From Streptomyces sp. DSM 110735 (GTDB lineage Bacteria > Actinomycetota > Actinomycetes > Streptomycetales > Streptomycetaceae): 57,153 nucleotides of DNA. Below the pieces are notes generated by a model. The model was given only the letters and a program-made list of their open reading frames with translations. It was not told the DNA's origin and made no database searches. A program made the translations under genes and the position numbers. Positions 8,031-16,800 of this stretch are shown piece after piece (position 1 is the first letter of the stretch; each line of letters begins with the position of its first letter). Where the stretch lies: contig NZ_JACYHF010000033.1 of NCBI RefSeq assembly GCF_016482685.1, positions 1 to 57,153 of the forward strand, written 5' to 3'.

Positions 8031-8327
8031 GTGTCTGGCCGGACGCATGCCCGAGCATGCCCTGAACGCACCTGTGTGGGGTGCCGGGAGCGGGCGGCCA
8101 AGAACGATCTACTGCGGATCGTGATGATCGAGGACGCCTGCGTCCCCGATCCTCGCGGTACGCTGCCCGGCCGGGGTGCATATGTACACCCGGCCCCGGT
8201 CTGTCTCGACCAGGCGGTACGCCGCCGGGCGTTCACGCGGGCACTGCGCGCCCCGGGACCGCTCGACACAAACGCGTTGCGTCGATACGTCGAGCAGACG
8301 ACAGTTGCCGAGCAGGCAACACCGTAA
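8031..8327 (+). CDS. ylxR: YlxR (DUF448) nucleic-acid-binding protein
   Basis: A 98-residue basic protein of the YlxR/DUF448 family, almost always encoded between nusA and infB. The family signature CVGCRERAAKNDLLRI and PGRGAYVHP are both present. RNA binding has been proposed for the family from structure, and a nucleoid/transcription role has been suggested in other bacteria. The GTG start at 8031 has GGAGG about 11 nt upstream. It sits downstream of the post-nusA hairpin and 143 bp ahead of infB. Confidence 0.92.
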   Translation: MSGRTHARACPERTCVGCRERAAKNDLLRIVMIEDACVPDPRGTLPGRGAYVHPAPVCLDQAVRRRAFTRALRAPGPLDTNALRRYVEQTTVAEQATP

Positions 8328-8390
8328 GTGTGCCGCGTGGAACCCCGCGCGGACTGGTACCTCGCGAGTCGAAAGCAGGTCGAGATTGCG

Positions 8391-8457
8391 ATGAGCACTC
8401 GATGAGTACGCGATGAGTACGCCCATGAACTAGCGACGGTCCGGCTTCACCCGGACC
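8391..8457 (+). promoter_or_regulatory. infB leader: three tandem overlapping minicistrons plus hairpin
   Basis: An 11-nt unit ATGAGYACKCG is repeated from 8391. It gives three minicistrons: ATG at 8391 (M-S-T-R, stop 8403-8405), ATG at 8402 (M-S-T-R, stop 8414-8416) and ATG at 8413 (M-S-T-P-M-N, stop 8431-8433). Each stop overlaps the next ATG as ATGA. A 7-bp hairpin follows (8438-8444 with 8451-8457), ending a few bases before the AAGGAG of infB. The layout suggests translational or ribosome-initiation sensing of IF2 synthesis. No Shine-Dalgarno sequence is obvious before the first ATG. Confidence 0.5.
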
Positions 8458-8470
8458 TCAAAGGAGCGAA

Positions 8471-11400
8471 GTGGCTAAGGTCCGGGTATACGAACTCGCC
8501 AAGGAGTTCGGTGTAGAGAGCAAGGTCGTCATGGCCAAGCTCCAAGAACTCGGTGAATTCGTCCGTTCGGCGTCTTCGACGATCGAAGCGCCTGTGGTAC
8601 GCAAGCTGACCGACGCCTTCCAAGGCGGTGGCAACGGCAAGTCCGCCGGTAAGCCCGCCCCGCGCAAGGCATCCCCCAAGCCCGCCGCGCCCTCTCCGGC
8701 GCAGGCGGCACGTCCGGCTGCTCCGAAGCCGGGCGCCCCCAAGCCGGCCGCGGCCCAGCCCGCCGCACCGGCAGCCCCCTCGGCCCCGGCGGCGTCCGCG
8801 CCCGCTCCGGGCCCGCGTCCGGTTCCGGGCCCCAAGCCCGCGCCGCGTCCGGCCCCGGCCGCCCCGGAGTTCACCGCTCCGGCCGCCCAGGCTCCGCAGG
8901 CTCCGGCCGCCCAGACCCCGCAGGCTCCGGCCGAGCGCGGTCCGCGTCCCGGTGGTGCCCGTCCCGGCGCGCCCAAGCCCGGTGGCCGTCCGGCCCCCGG
9001 TCAGGGTGGTCAGGGTCAGGCGTCCCGTCCCGGCCAGGGTGCCCCGCGCCCCGGTGGCCAGGCTCCGCGTCCCGGCGCCCGTCCGGCCGGTCCCCGTCCG
9101 GGCAACAACCCCTTCACCTCCGGTGGCTCCACCGGCATGGCCCGTCCGCAGGCTCCGCGCCCGCAGGGCGGTCCGCGTCCCGGCGGCGCTCCCGGCGCCG
9201 GTCCCCGTCCGCAGGGCCCCGGTGCCCAGGGCGGCGGTCCGCGTCCGCAGGCTCCGGGCGGTTCCCGTCCGTCGCCCGCCGGTATGCCCCGTCCGCAGGG
9301 CGGTCCGCGTCCCGGCGGCGCTCCCGGCGCCGGCCCGCGTCCGAACCCCGGCATGATGCCGCAGCGTCCCGCTGCCGGTCCGCGTCCCGGCCCCGGCGGC
9401 CGCGGTCCGGCCGGTGCCGGTCGTCCCGGCGGCGGCGGTCGTCCGGGTGGCGGCGGCGGCTTCGCCGGTCGTCCCGGCGGTCCGGGCGGCGGCGGTGCCG
9501 GTCGTCCCGGCGGTGGCGGCGGCGGTTTCGCCGGTCGTCCCGGTGGTGGCGGCGGCTTCGGCGGCGGCGGTGGCCGTCCCGGCTTCGGTGGCCGTCCCGG
9601 CGGTCCCGGCGGCCGTGGTGGCACGCAGGGCGCCTTCGGTCGTCCCGGTGGTCCCGCGCGTCGCGGTCGCAAGTCGAAGCGGCAGAGGCGCCAGGAGTAC
9701 GAGGCCATGCAGGCCCCGAGCGTCGGCGGCGTGATGCTGCCGCGCGGCAACGGTCAGGCCATCCGCCTGTCCCGCGGCGCGTCGCTCACCGACTTCGCCG
9801 AGAAGATCAACGCCAACCCGGCGTCGCTCGTCGCGGTCATGATGAACCTCGGCGAGATGGTCACGGCCACGCAGTCCGTCTCCGACGAGACGCTGCAGCT
9901 CCTCGCCGACGAGATGAACTACACGATTCAGATCGTCAGCCCCGAGGAGGAGGACCGCGAGCTGCTCGAGTCCTTCGACCTGGAGTTCGGCGAGGACGAG
10001 GGCACCGAGGAAGACCTGGTCGTCCGTCCGCCGGTCGTGACCGTCATGGGTCACGTCGACCACGGTAAGACCCGCCTGCTCGACGCCATCCGCAAGACGA
10101 ACGTCATCGCGGGCGAGGCCGGTGGCATCACCCAGCACATCGGTGCCTACCAGGTCGCGACCGAGGTCAACGACGAAGAGCGCAAGATCACCTTCATCGA
10201 CACCCCGGGTCACGAGGCGTTCACCGCCATGCGTGCCCGTGGTGCGAAGTCGACCGACATCGCGATCCTCGTGGTGGCGGCCAACGACGGTGTCATGCCG
10301 CAGACGGTCGAGGCCCTGAACCACGCCAAGGCGGCCGGTGTGCCGATCGTGGTCGCGGTCAACAAGATCGACGTCGAGGGCGCCGACCCGACCAAGGTGC
10401 GCGGCCAGCTCACCGAGTACGGTCTGGTGGCCGAGGAGTACGGCGGCGACACCATGTTCGTCGACATCTCCGCCAAGCAGGGTCTGCACATCGACAGCCT
10501 GCTGGAAGCGGTCATCCTGACCGCCGACGCCTCGCTCGACCTGCGTGCCAACCCGCACCAGGACGCGCAGGGCATCTCGATCGAGTCCCGCCTCGACCGC
10601 GGTCGCGGTGCCGTGGCGACGGTCCTCGTCCAGCGAGGCACGCTGCGGGTCGGCGACACGATGGTCGTGGGCGACGCCTACGGTCGTGTGCGCGCCATGC
10701 TCGACGACAACGGCAACAACGTGGCCGAGGCCGGCCCGTCGACGCCGGTCCAGGTCCTGGGCCTGACCAACGTCCCGGGTGCCGGTGACAACTTCATCGT
10801 GGTGGACGAGGACCGTACGGCCCGTCAGATCGCGGAGAAGCGTGCCGCCCGCGAGCGCAACGCGGCCTTCGCCAAGCGCACGCGCCGTGTCTCGCTCGAG
10901 GACCTGGACAAGGTGCTCAAGGCCGGCGAGGTCCAGCAGCTCAACCTGATCATCAAGGGTGACGCTTCTGGTTCCGTCGAGGCTCTCGAGTCCTCCCTGC
11001 TCCAGCTCGACGTCGGCGAAGAGGTCGACATCCGCGTCCTGCACCGCGGTGTCGGTGCGGTCACGGAGTCGGACATCGACCTGGCCATGGGCTCCGACGC
11101 CATCGTCATCGGCTTCAACGTCCGCGCGGCCGGCCGCGCGGCGCAGATGGCCGAGCGCGAGGGTGTGGACGTCCGGTACTACTCGGTCATCTACCAGGCG
11201 ATCGAGGAGATCGAGGCGGCCCTCAAGGGCATGCTCAAGCCGGAGTACGAAGAGGTCGAGCTGGGTACGGCGGAGATCCGCGAGGTCTTCCGCTCGTCCA
11301 AGCTGGGCAACATCGCCGGTGTCCTCATCCGCTCGGGCGAGGTCAAGCGCAACACCAAGGCGCGCCTCATCCGCGACGGCAAGGTCATCGCGGAGAACCT

Positions 11401-11548
11401 CAACATCGAGGGCCTGCGTCGCTTCAAGGACGACGTCACCGAGATCCGCGAGGGTTACGAGGGTGGTATCAACCTCGGCAACTTCAACGACATCAAGGTC
11501 GACGACGTCATCGCGACGTACGAGATGCGCGAGAAGCCGCGGGTGTAA
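8471..11548 (+). CDS. infB: Translation initiation factor IF-2
   Basis: A 1025-residue GTPase that brings fMet-tRNA to the 30S subunit and promotes 50S joining. Residues 1-55 form the N-terminal IF2_N domain (VRVYELAKEFGVESKVVMAKLQEL). Residues ~55-395 are an extreme Pro/Ala then Gly/Arg/Pro-rich linker. The second IF2_N follows, then the G domain with GHVDHGKT (~527), DTPGHEAF (~577) and NKID (~630). Domain II, the IF2-like middle domain and the C-terminal fMet-tRNA-binding barrel (~950-1020) complete it. The GTG start has AAGGAG 4-5 nt upstream. The linker DNA is very repetitive, but reads as one open frame. Confidence 0.97.
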   Translation: MAKVRVYELAKEFGVESKVVMAKLQELGEFVRSASSTIEAPVVRKLTDAFQGGGNGKSAGKPAPRKASPKPAAPSPAQAARPAAPKPGAPKPAAAQPAAPAAPSAPAASAPAPGPRPVPGPKPAPRPAPAAPEFTAPAAQAPQAPAAQTPQAPAERGPRPGGARPGAPKPGGRPAPGQGGQGQASRPGQGAPRPGGQAPRPGARPAGPRPGNNPFTSGGSTGMARPQAPRPQGGPRPGGAPGAGPRPQGPGAQGGGPRPQAPGGSRPSPAGMPRPQGGPRPGGAPGAGPRPNPGMMPQRPAAGPRPGPGGRGPAGAGRPGGGGRPGGGGGFAGRPGGPGGGGAGRPGGGGGGFAGRPGGGGGFGGGGGRPGFGGRPGGPGGRGGTQGAFGRPGGPARRGRKSKRQRRQEYEAMQAPSVGGVMLPRGNGQAIRLSRGASLTDFAEKINANPASLVAVMMNLGEMVTATQSVSDETLQLLADEMNYTIQIVSPEEEDRELLESFDLEFGEDEGTEEDLVVRPPVVTVMGHVDHGKTRLLDAIRKTNVIAGEAGGITQHIGAYQVATEVNDEERKITFIDTPGHEAFTAMRARGAKSTDIAILVVAANDGVMPQTVEALNHAKAAGVPIVVAVNKIDVEGADPTKVRGQLTEYGLVAEEYGGDTMFVDISAKQGLHIDSLLEAVILTADASLDLRANPHQDAQGISIESRLDRGRGAVATVLVQRGTLRVGDTMVVGDAYGRVRAMLDDNGNNVAEAGPSTPVQVLGLTNVPGAGDNFIVVDEDRTARQIAEKRAARERNAAFAKRTRRVSLEDLDKVLKAGEVQQLNLIIKGDASGSVEALESSLLQLDVGEEVDIRVLHRGVGAVTESDIDLAMGSDAIVIGFNVRAAGRAAQMAEREGVDVRYYSVIYQAIEEIEAALKGMLKPEYEEVELGTAEIREVFRSSKLGNIAGVLIRSGEVKRNTKARLIRDGKVIAENLNIEGLRRFKDDVTEIREGYEGGINLGNFNDIKVDDVIATYEMREKPRV

Positions 11549-11564
11549 TCGCGGTTAGGCTGCC

Positions 11565-11599
11565 GCTGGCCGACGGACTTACGAGTTCCGTCGGCCAGC
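11565..11599 (+). terminator. Hairpin after infB
   Basis: A perfect 13-bp stem (11565-11577 with 11587-11599) and 9-nt loop begin 17 nt after the infB stop. There is no U-tract. Confidence 0.7.
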
Positions 11600-11607
11600 G
11601 CGCCGTT

Positions 11608-11740
11608 CCTGGGGCTCCGCCCCCAGACCCCCGCTTGCCCACCCGAACCCGCCCGTCTCGGTAGGTTGAAAAGTTGGACTCTCAACCAACCGAGTCGGGC
11701 GGGTGGGTGGGCAAACGGGGTCCAGGGGCAGAGCCCCTGG
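11608..11740. repeat. Large imperfect palindromic element in the infB-ylxP gap
   Basis: Left arm 11608-11669 and right arm 11682-11740 are near-complementary, separated by 12 nt. The inner arms pair as TTGCCCACCC / GGGTGGGCAA and GGTTGA / TCAACC; the outer arms each hold their own CTGGGGCTCCGCCCCCAG-like hairpin. A further GGGGCGGAGCCCC palindrome follows at about 11750. The rest of this ~340-bp gap holds no gene. It looks like a MITE-type or Streptomyces intergenic palindrome rather than a simple terminator. No transposase is nearby. Confidence 0.65.
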
Positions 11741-11891
11741 CGGGGTTCGGGGCGGAGCCCCGGACAGGGCCGCAGCTCACGGTGGTGTAAACCCTGTCGA
11801 GCCACCGGCTGGTACGCGGTACGGTTCTTGAAGCCCCCGTCCACACGGACCCGGGCCACCGATCCCGTACCGGCGGGTGAACCGGCTGCAC

Positions 11892-12185
11892 ATGTACGTG
11901 GGGACTCTGTCCTTCGACCTGCTCCTCGGCGACGTCCACTCGCTGAAGGAGAAGCGCTCCGTCGTCCGCCCGATCGTCGCCGAACTCCAGCGGAAATACG
12001 CCGTGAGCGCGGCAGAGGTGGACCACACGGATCTCCACCGCCGGGCCCTCATCGGCCTCGCGGCGGTGTCCGGCGACGCGGCGCACCTCACCGACGTACT
12101 GGACCGGTGCGAGCGCCTGGTCGCCGCCCGCCCCGAAGTGGAGCTGCTGTCCGTACGACGCAAGTTCCACGGCGACGACGACTGA
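11892..12185 (+). CDS. DUF503 (YlxP) family protein
   Basis: A 97-residue protein starting MYVGTLSFDLLLGDVHSLKEKRSVVRP, the standard opening of the DUF503/YlxP family found beside infB and rbfA. SLKEKR and the C-terminal ELLSVRRKFHGDDD are typical. A ribosome-associated or RbfA-linked role has been suggested only from gene neighbourhood. I chose the ATG at 11892 because family members begin MYVG or similar. An in-frame GTG at 11877 would add five residues. rbfA follows after 40 bp. The palindromic element upstream separates it from infB, so it may have its own promoter. Confidence 0.9.
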   Translation: MYVGTLSFDLLLGDVHSLKEKRSVVRPIVAELQRKYAVSAAEVDHTDLHRRALIGLAAVSGDAAHLTDVLDRCERLVAARPEVELLSVRRKFHGDDD

Positions 12186-12225
12186 CCACAGAACGTTAGA
12201 AGAAGAAAGAACGGGAGACGGACCA

Positions 12226-12678
12226 GTGGCCGACAACGCTCGGGCGAAAAGGCTGGCGGACCTCATCCGGGAGGTGGTGGCGCAGAAGCTGCAGCGCGGG
12301 ATCAAGGACCCCCGCCTCGGCTCGCACGTCACCATCACGGACACCCGGGTCACGGGTGACCTGCGGGAGGCGACCGTCTTCTACACGGTCTACGGCGACG
12401 ACGAGGAGCGTGCGGCAGCGGCCGCCGGTCTGGAGAGCGCCAAGGGCGTCCTGCGCTCCGAGGTCGGCCGCGCGGCCGGCATCAAGTTCACGCCGACCCT
12501 GACCTTCGTCGCGGACGCCCTGCCGGACACCGCCCGCAACATCGAGGACCTCCTCGACCGGGCCCGGCAGTCCGACGCCCAGGTGCGCGAGGCGTCCGCG
12601 GGCGCCGCGTACGCCGGTGGCGCGGACCCCTACCGCAAGCCGGAGTCCGACGACGAGACGGACGACACCGCCGAATGA
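12226..12678 (+). CDS. rbfA: 30S ribosome-binding factor RbfA
   Basis: A 150-residue KH-fold protein that binds the 5' region of 16S rRNA during 30S maturation. The sequence ARAKRLADLIREVVAQKLQRGIKDPRLGSHVTITDTRVTGDLREATVFYTVYG is diagnostic. RRIPxLxF-like features appear as FTPTLTFVADALPDTARNIEDLLDRA. A Ser/Asp/Glu-rich tail follows. The GTG start at 12226 has GGGAG 8 nt upstream. Its stop overlaps the truB start as ATGA, indicating coupled translation. Confidence 0.96.
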   Translation: MADNARAKRLADLIREVVAQKLQRGIKDPRLGSHVTITDTRVTGDLREATVFYTVYGDDEERAAAAAGLESAKGVLRSEVGRAAGIKFTPTLTFVADALPDTARNIEDLLDRARQSDAQVREASAGAAYAGGADPYRKPESDDETDDTAE

Positions 12679-13580
12679 GCAGCAAGCCCACCCCGCCCGA
12701 CGGTCTTGTCATCGTGGACAAGCCGTCGGGCTTCACCTCGCACGACGTGGTCGCCAAGATGCGCGGGATCGCCCGGACCCGCCGCGTCGGCCACGCCGGC
12801 ACGCTCGACCCCATGGCCACCGGCGTCCTCGTCCTCGGCGTGGAGCGCGCGACCAAGCTCCTCGGGCATCTCGCCCTCACCGAGAAGGAGTACCTGGGCA
12901 CCATCCGCCTGGGCCAGAACACCGTCACCGACGACGCCGAGGGGGAGATCACCTCTTCCACCGACGCCTCGAAGGTGACCCGGGACGCCGTCGACGCGGG
13001 CATCGCCAAGCTGACCGGCGAGATCATGCAGGTCCCGTCCAAGGTCAGCGCCATCAAGATCGACGGCGTACGGTCCTACAAGCGGGCCCGTGAGGGCGAG
13101 GAGTTCGAGATCCCGGCGCGCCCGGTGACCGTCTCCTCCTTCGCGGTCCACGACGTGCGCGAAGCGGTCGCCGAGGACGGCACCCCGGTGCTCGACCTGG
13201 TCGTCTCCGTGGTCTGCTCCTCCGGCACCTACATCCGCGCCCTCGCCCGCGACCTGGGCGCCGACCTGGGCGTCGGCGGTCACCTCACCGCGCTGCGCCG
13301 TACGCGCGTCGGACCGTACAAGCTCGACTCCGCCAAGACGCTCGACCAGCTCCAGAGCGAGCTGTCCGTGATGCCGGTCGCCGATGCCGCCACGGCCGCC
13401 TTCCCGAGCTGGAAGGTGGACGCCAAGCGCGCCCGGCTCCTGCTCAACGGCGTGCGCCTGGAGATGCCCGACGAGTACGCGGGCGCCGGTCCCGTCGCCG
13501 TGTTCGACCCCGAGGGCACCTTCCTCGCCCTGGTCGAGGCGCACAAGGGCAAGGCGAAGAGCCTCGCCGTCTTCGGCTGA
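12675..13580 (+). CDS. truB: tRNA pseudouridine(55) synthase TruB
   Basis: A 301-residue enzyme that forms pseudouridine 55 in the T loop of tRNAs. The catalytic motif GHAGTLDPMATG carries the nucleophile Asp at residue 45. GLVIVDKPSGFTSHDVV at the N-terminus and CSSGTYIRALARDLG in the middle are further family motifs. A C-terminal PUA-like region follows (KRARLLLNGVRLE...AVFDPEGTFLALVE). It starts within the last codons of rbfA. A 14-bp hairpin 33 nt after the stop marks the likely end of the transcript. Confidence 0.97.
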   Translation: MSSKPTPPDGLVIVDKPSGFTSHDVVAKMRGIARTRRVGHAGTLDPMATGVLVLGVERATKLLGHLALTEKEYLGTIRLGQNTVTDDAEGEITSSTDASKVTRDAVDAGIAKLTGEIMQVPSKVSAIKIDGVRSYKRAREGEEFEIPARPVTVSSFAVHDVREAVAEDGTPVLDLVVSVVCSSGTYIRALARDLGADLGVGGHLTALRRTRVGPYKLDSAKTLDQLQSELSVMPVADAATAAFPSWKVDAKRARLLLNGVRLEMPDEYAGAGPVAVFDPEGTFLALVEAHKGKAKSLAVFG

Positions 13581-13613
13581 CCGAGGACCGCTGGAGAACT
13601 CCCGGGTGTGTGC

Positions 13614-13661
13614 CCGTGGAGCGGCGGCCACGGGGTACGTGCCACACCCGCCGCTCCACGG
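13614..13661 (+). terminator. Hairpin after truB
   Basis: A perfect 14-bp stem (13614-13627 with 13648-13661) with a 20-nt loop. No U-tract. Confidence 0.65.
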
Positions 13662-13848
13662 TCCCCCCTGGGTTCCCCCACCCCTAGGGTCTGTCCAGTC
13701 GGACCCCTTCATTCACCCGTCCGGGCAGGCGCTCGGAGTGAATCGGGGGAGCTTAAGGGGGCGCTTTCGCCCTGCGGCCTTCTCCAGTGATCATCGCGCC
13801 CCTACCGTCGAGGGAAAGGGCGCGGGCACACGGGCGGGAGGCACGGCG

Positions 13849-16800
13849 ATGGACCACCTCGTCCGGATCGACGACCCCGACGGACGCCCCCGTGGCGTCG
13901 GTTTCCTCGCCGACCACCACGGCACCCTCCTCACCAGTCACGAAGCCGTCGACGGCCTCACCCGGCTCGTCCTGAGCGCCCCCGACGGCCGCACCGCCAC
14001 CGCCGGTGCCGACGCCGTCGTCCCGCTGCCCGCGCTGGGTCTCGCGCTCGTGCGCACCGAGGGTCTGGACGGCGTACGTCCGCTGCCGCTGACCGTGCGG
14101 GAACGGACCGACGCGGGCACCTACGTCCGGATCGCCGCGGGCTGCTGGCGCGAGGCACGGGTGCTCACCACCACCCCGGTCACCTACGCCGCCCGCGACG
14201 GCCGACGCCGCCTCACCGACGCCCTGGAACTGGCGATCGGCACGGCGGGTCGCGACGCCCTGCGCCCCGGCGGCGGCGCGACCGGCGGTCCCGTCCTCGA
14301 CGCCCGCACCGGCGCGGTCCTCGGCGTCCTCGGCACCGCCCTGCGCTCCGAGCGCGCCGACCGGGGCTTCGCCCTGCCGGTGCGCTCTGCCGCCGCCGAC
14401 CGCGCCCTCGCCGCCCTCCTCGCCCGCAACGCGGTCACCGTCCCCGCCTACGGCGCCGACCTCAACCCCGCCGCCGTCCTCGAACTCACCGGCGCCGTCC
14501 TGACCGTCGACGGCCCGCCGCTCGCCGAGGACGTGGCACCGGTCGAACGGGTAGCCGTGACAAGGGAGTTGGCGGACTTCACCGAAGGTCCCCACCCGGT
14601 GCTCGCGCTCACCGGCGCCCCCGGCAGCGGTCGTACGACCCAGCTCGCCGCCCTCGCCGTACGCCGTCACCGGGGCGAAGCGCCCGCGCCCGCCCTGTGG
14701 GTGCGCGGCGCCGATCTGCGCGGCGGTGACGACTCCCTGGCCGACGCGGCGCACCGGGCGCTCCGGCGCGCGGGCGTGGCCGTCTGTGCGGGGGAGCCCG
14801 GCGACCTCGATCCCGGCCGGGTGGCCCGTATCGCCGCCGGAGCCGGACGTGCGCTGCTGCTCCTGCTGGACGACCCCGAGGAGATGCCTGCCGCACTGGT
14901 CCGGCGGCTGCCCGAGTGGACCCGGAACACGCTGTCCTGGCTGCGCGAGAGCGGGGCGCGGCTGGTGATCGGCTGCCGGGAGGAGTTCTGGGAGGAGTAC
15001 GCGGAGCACTGGGAGCGGGGCGTCCCGGAGCGCGCGGTGCCTTCGCGGGTGCGGCTCGCCGGGTTCACCCCCGGAGAGGCGCGTCTCGCGCGTGCCCGGC
15101 ACGGTGTCCCGGAGGGTGCTCTCGACGGGCGCGACGCCCGGCATCCGCTCGCCCTGCGTCTGCTCGCCGAGGTGCGTGCCGCGCTGCCCGGCGCCCCTGC
15201 CCACGGACCCGTGGACCGGCACGAGGTGTTCGCCGCCCACCTCGACCTGATGTGCCTGCGCGTCGCCGTCCGCCTCACCGCCGGGGACGGACCCGGCGGC
15301 ACGGCCGTACGGCGGCTCGCGACCCGGGTCGCCGGGCAGGTGCACGAAGCCGCGCGGCGCGCGCTGGGGAGCGGGACGGGCGCGCTGGACCGGAGGACGT
15401 TCGAGGCGCTGTTCCCGCCCGGGTCCGCGCCCGCCCGGCTCGGCGGCGGCTCCGGCTGGTCCTCCGCCGTCCTGGTCGAAGGGCTCCTGGTGCCCACCGG
15501 CACCGGCTACCGCTTCGCGCACGGCGAGCTGTCCGACTGGCTCCAGGGCAGCCACCTCGACCTGGAGGCGGCGCTCGACGTGCTGGTGCACCGCCCGCGC
15601 GAGTCCGCCCCCGTCGCCGTACCGCACCACCGCGCCGGACCCGTCGTCCAGGCGCTGCTGCTGCTCGGGCGCAGGCGCGGGACCCGGCTGCTCGCCTTCC
15701 GGCTGCGGGAGCTGGCCGACGCCCTGGACGCGGACCCGACCTCCTGGTGGGCGGCGCGGCTGCTCTCGCGGACCCTGCTCGACGTGCCCGACGCGGCGCC
15801 GTACCGCGAGGTGCTGCGGCATCTCGCCGGGCGGGTCGTCGCCTGGCGGCACGGGCGGCGCCCGGTGCCCGCCGATCTCGCGCCCGCCTTCTGGACCGCG
15901 CTGCCGCTGCCCGCCGCCGAGCGGTTCGCGCTGCTGCGGGAGCTGGTCCTCGCGGACGGGGACACGGAGGAGGCGGGCGAGCGGTATCTCGACGGGGTGG
16001 CACGACTGCTCGCCGCCGACCCGGTCGCCGTACAGCCCCATCTCACCCCGTGGTTCGAGGACGAACGCCCGCTGCCCGCCACCCCGCACGCCACCGTGGC
16101 CACCGCCGCACAGGCGCTGCTGCACACGCACCGCCGCGGCGCCCTGGACGAGCTGACCGAGGCGCTGGCCGACAGCGGTCACCGGCGGGCCGACGAACTC
16201 CTCGCCGTCCTCGCCGAGGACGAACCCGCCGCCGCCTGCCGCGCCGCGGACCGCTGGGCGTCCGACGAACGCCCCGCCCGGCGCGCCGCCGCTACCGCCC
16301 TCGCCCTGCGCGCCGCCCCGCACGCCCGCACCCCGGACGACCGCACCCTGCTGCGCCGTACCGCCCGCGCGCTGCTCGCCCGTCCCGCCGACCGCGATCT
16401 GCACGGCGGCGCCCTCGCCCTCCTGGTCCGCGACCCGCACACCCGCGAGGAGCACCTCACCGAGACGCTGCGCCGCTTCGCCGACGGCGACCTCGGCATC
16501 CCCGCCGCCGCGCTGCTGCCCGCCCTGGCCGGCCACCCCGACCCGGTGCTCGCCGCCTTCCGCGCCCGGCTGCGCGGGGGCGGCCCGGACACCGCGCGGA
16601 CGTTGCGCGCGCTCGCGGACGTCACCGATCCCGCGCTGGTCCACCGGGTCGCCGCCCTGGTCCGGGAGACCGTCGCGCCCGGTCCCGACAGCGCGGATTC
16701 CGTGGCGGCGTACGTCGCCCGCCGCCTCAGTCAGGGTCCGACAGCCCGGTCCGAACTGCTGCCCCTGGTGAGCGGACTGCTCGCCACGGGTCCCTTGCCG

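Noticed and set aside
8640..9660. CRISPR-like or tandem repeat array
   Set aside because: The repeats are the Gly/Pro/Arg-rich IF-2 linker, in frame, with no spacer structure.
8447..11044. Long open frame (865 codons) antisense to infB
   Set aside because: Caused by GC-rich codon structure; its translation is low-complexity Gly/Thr/Arg without motifs, and the plus strand encodes clear IF-2.
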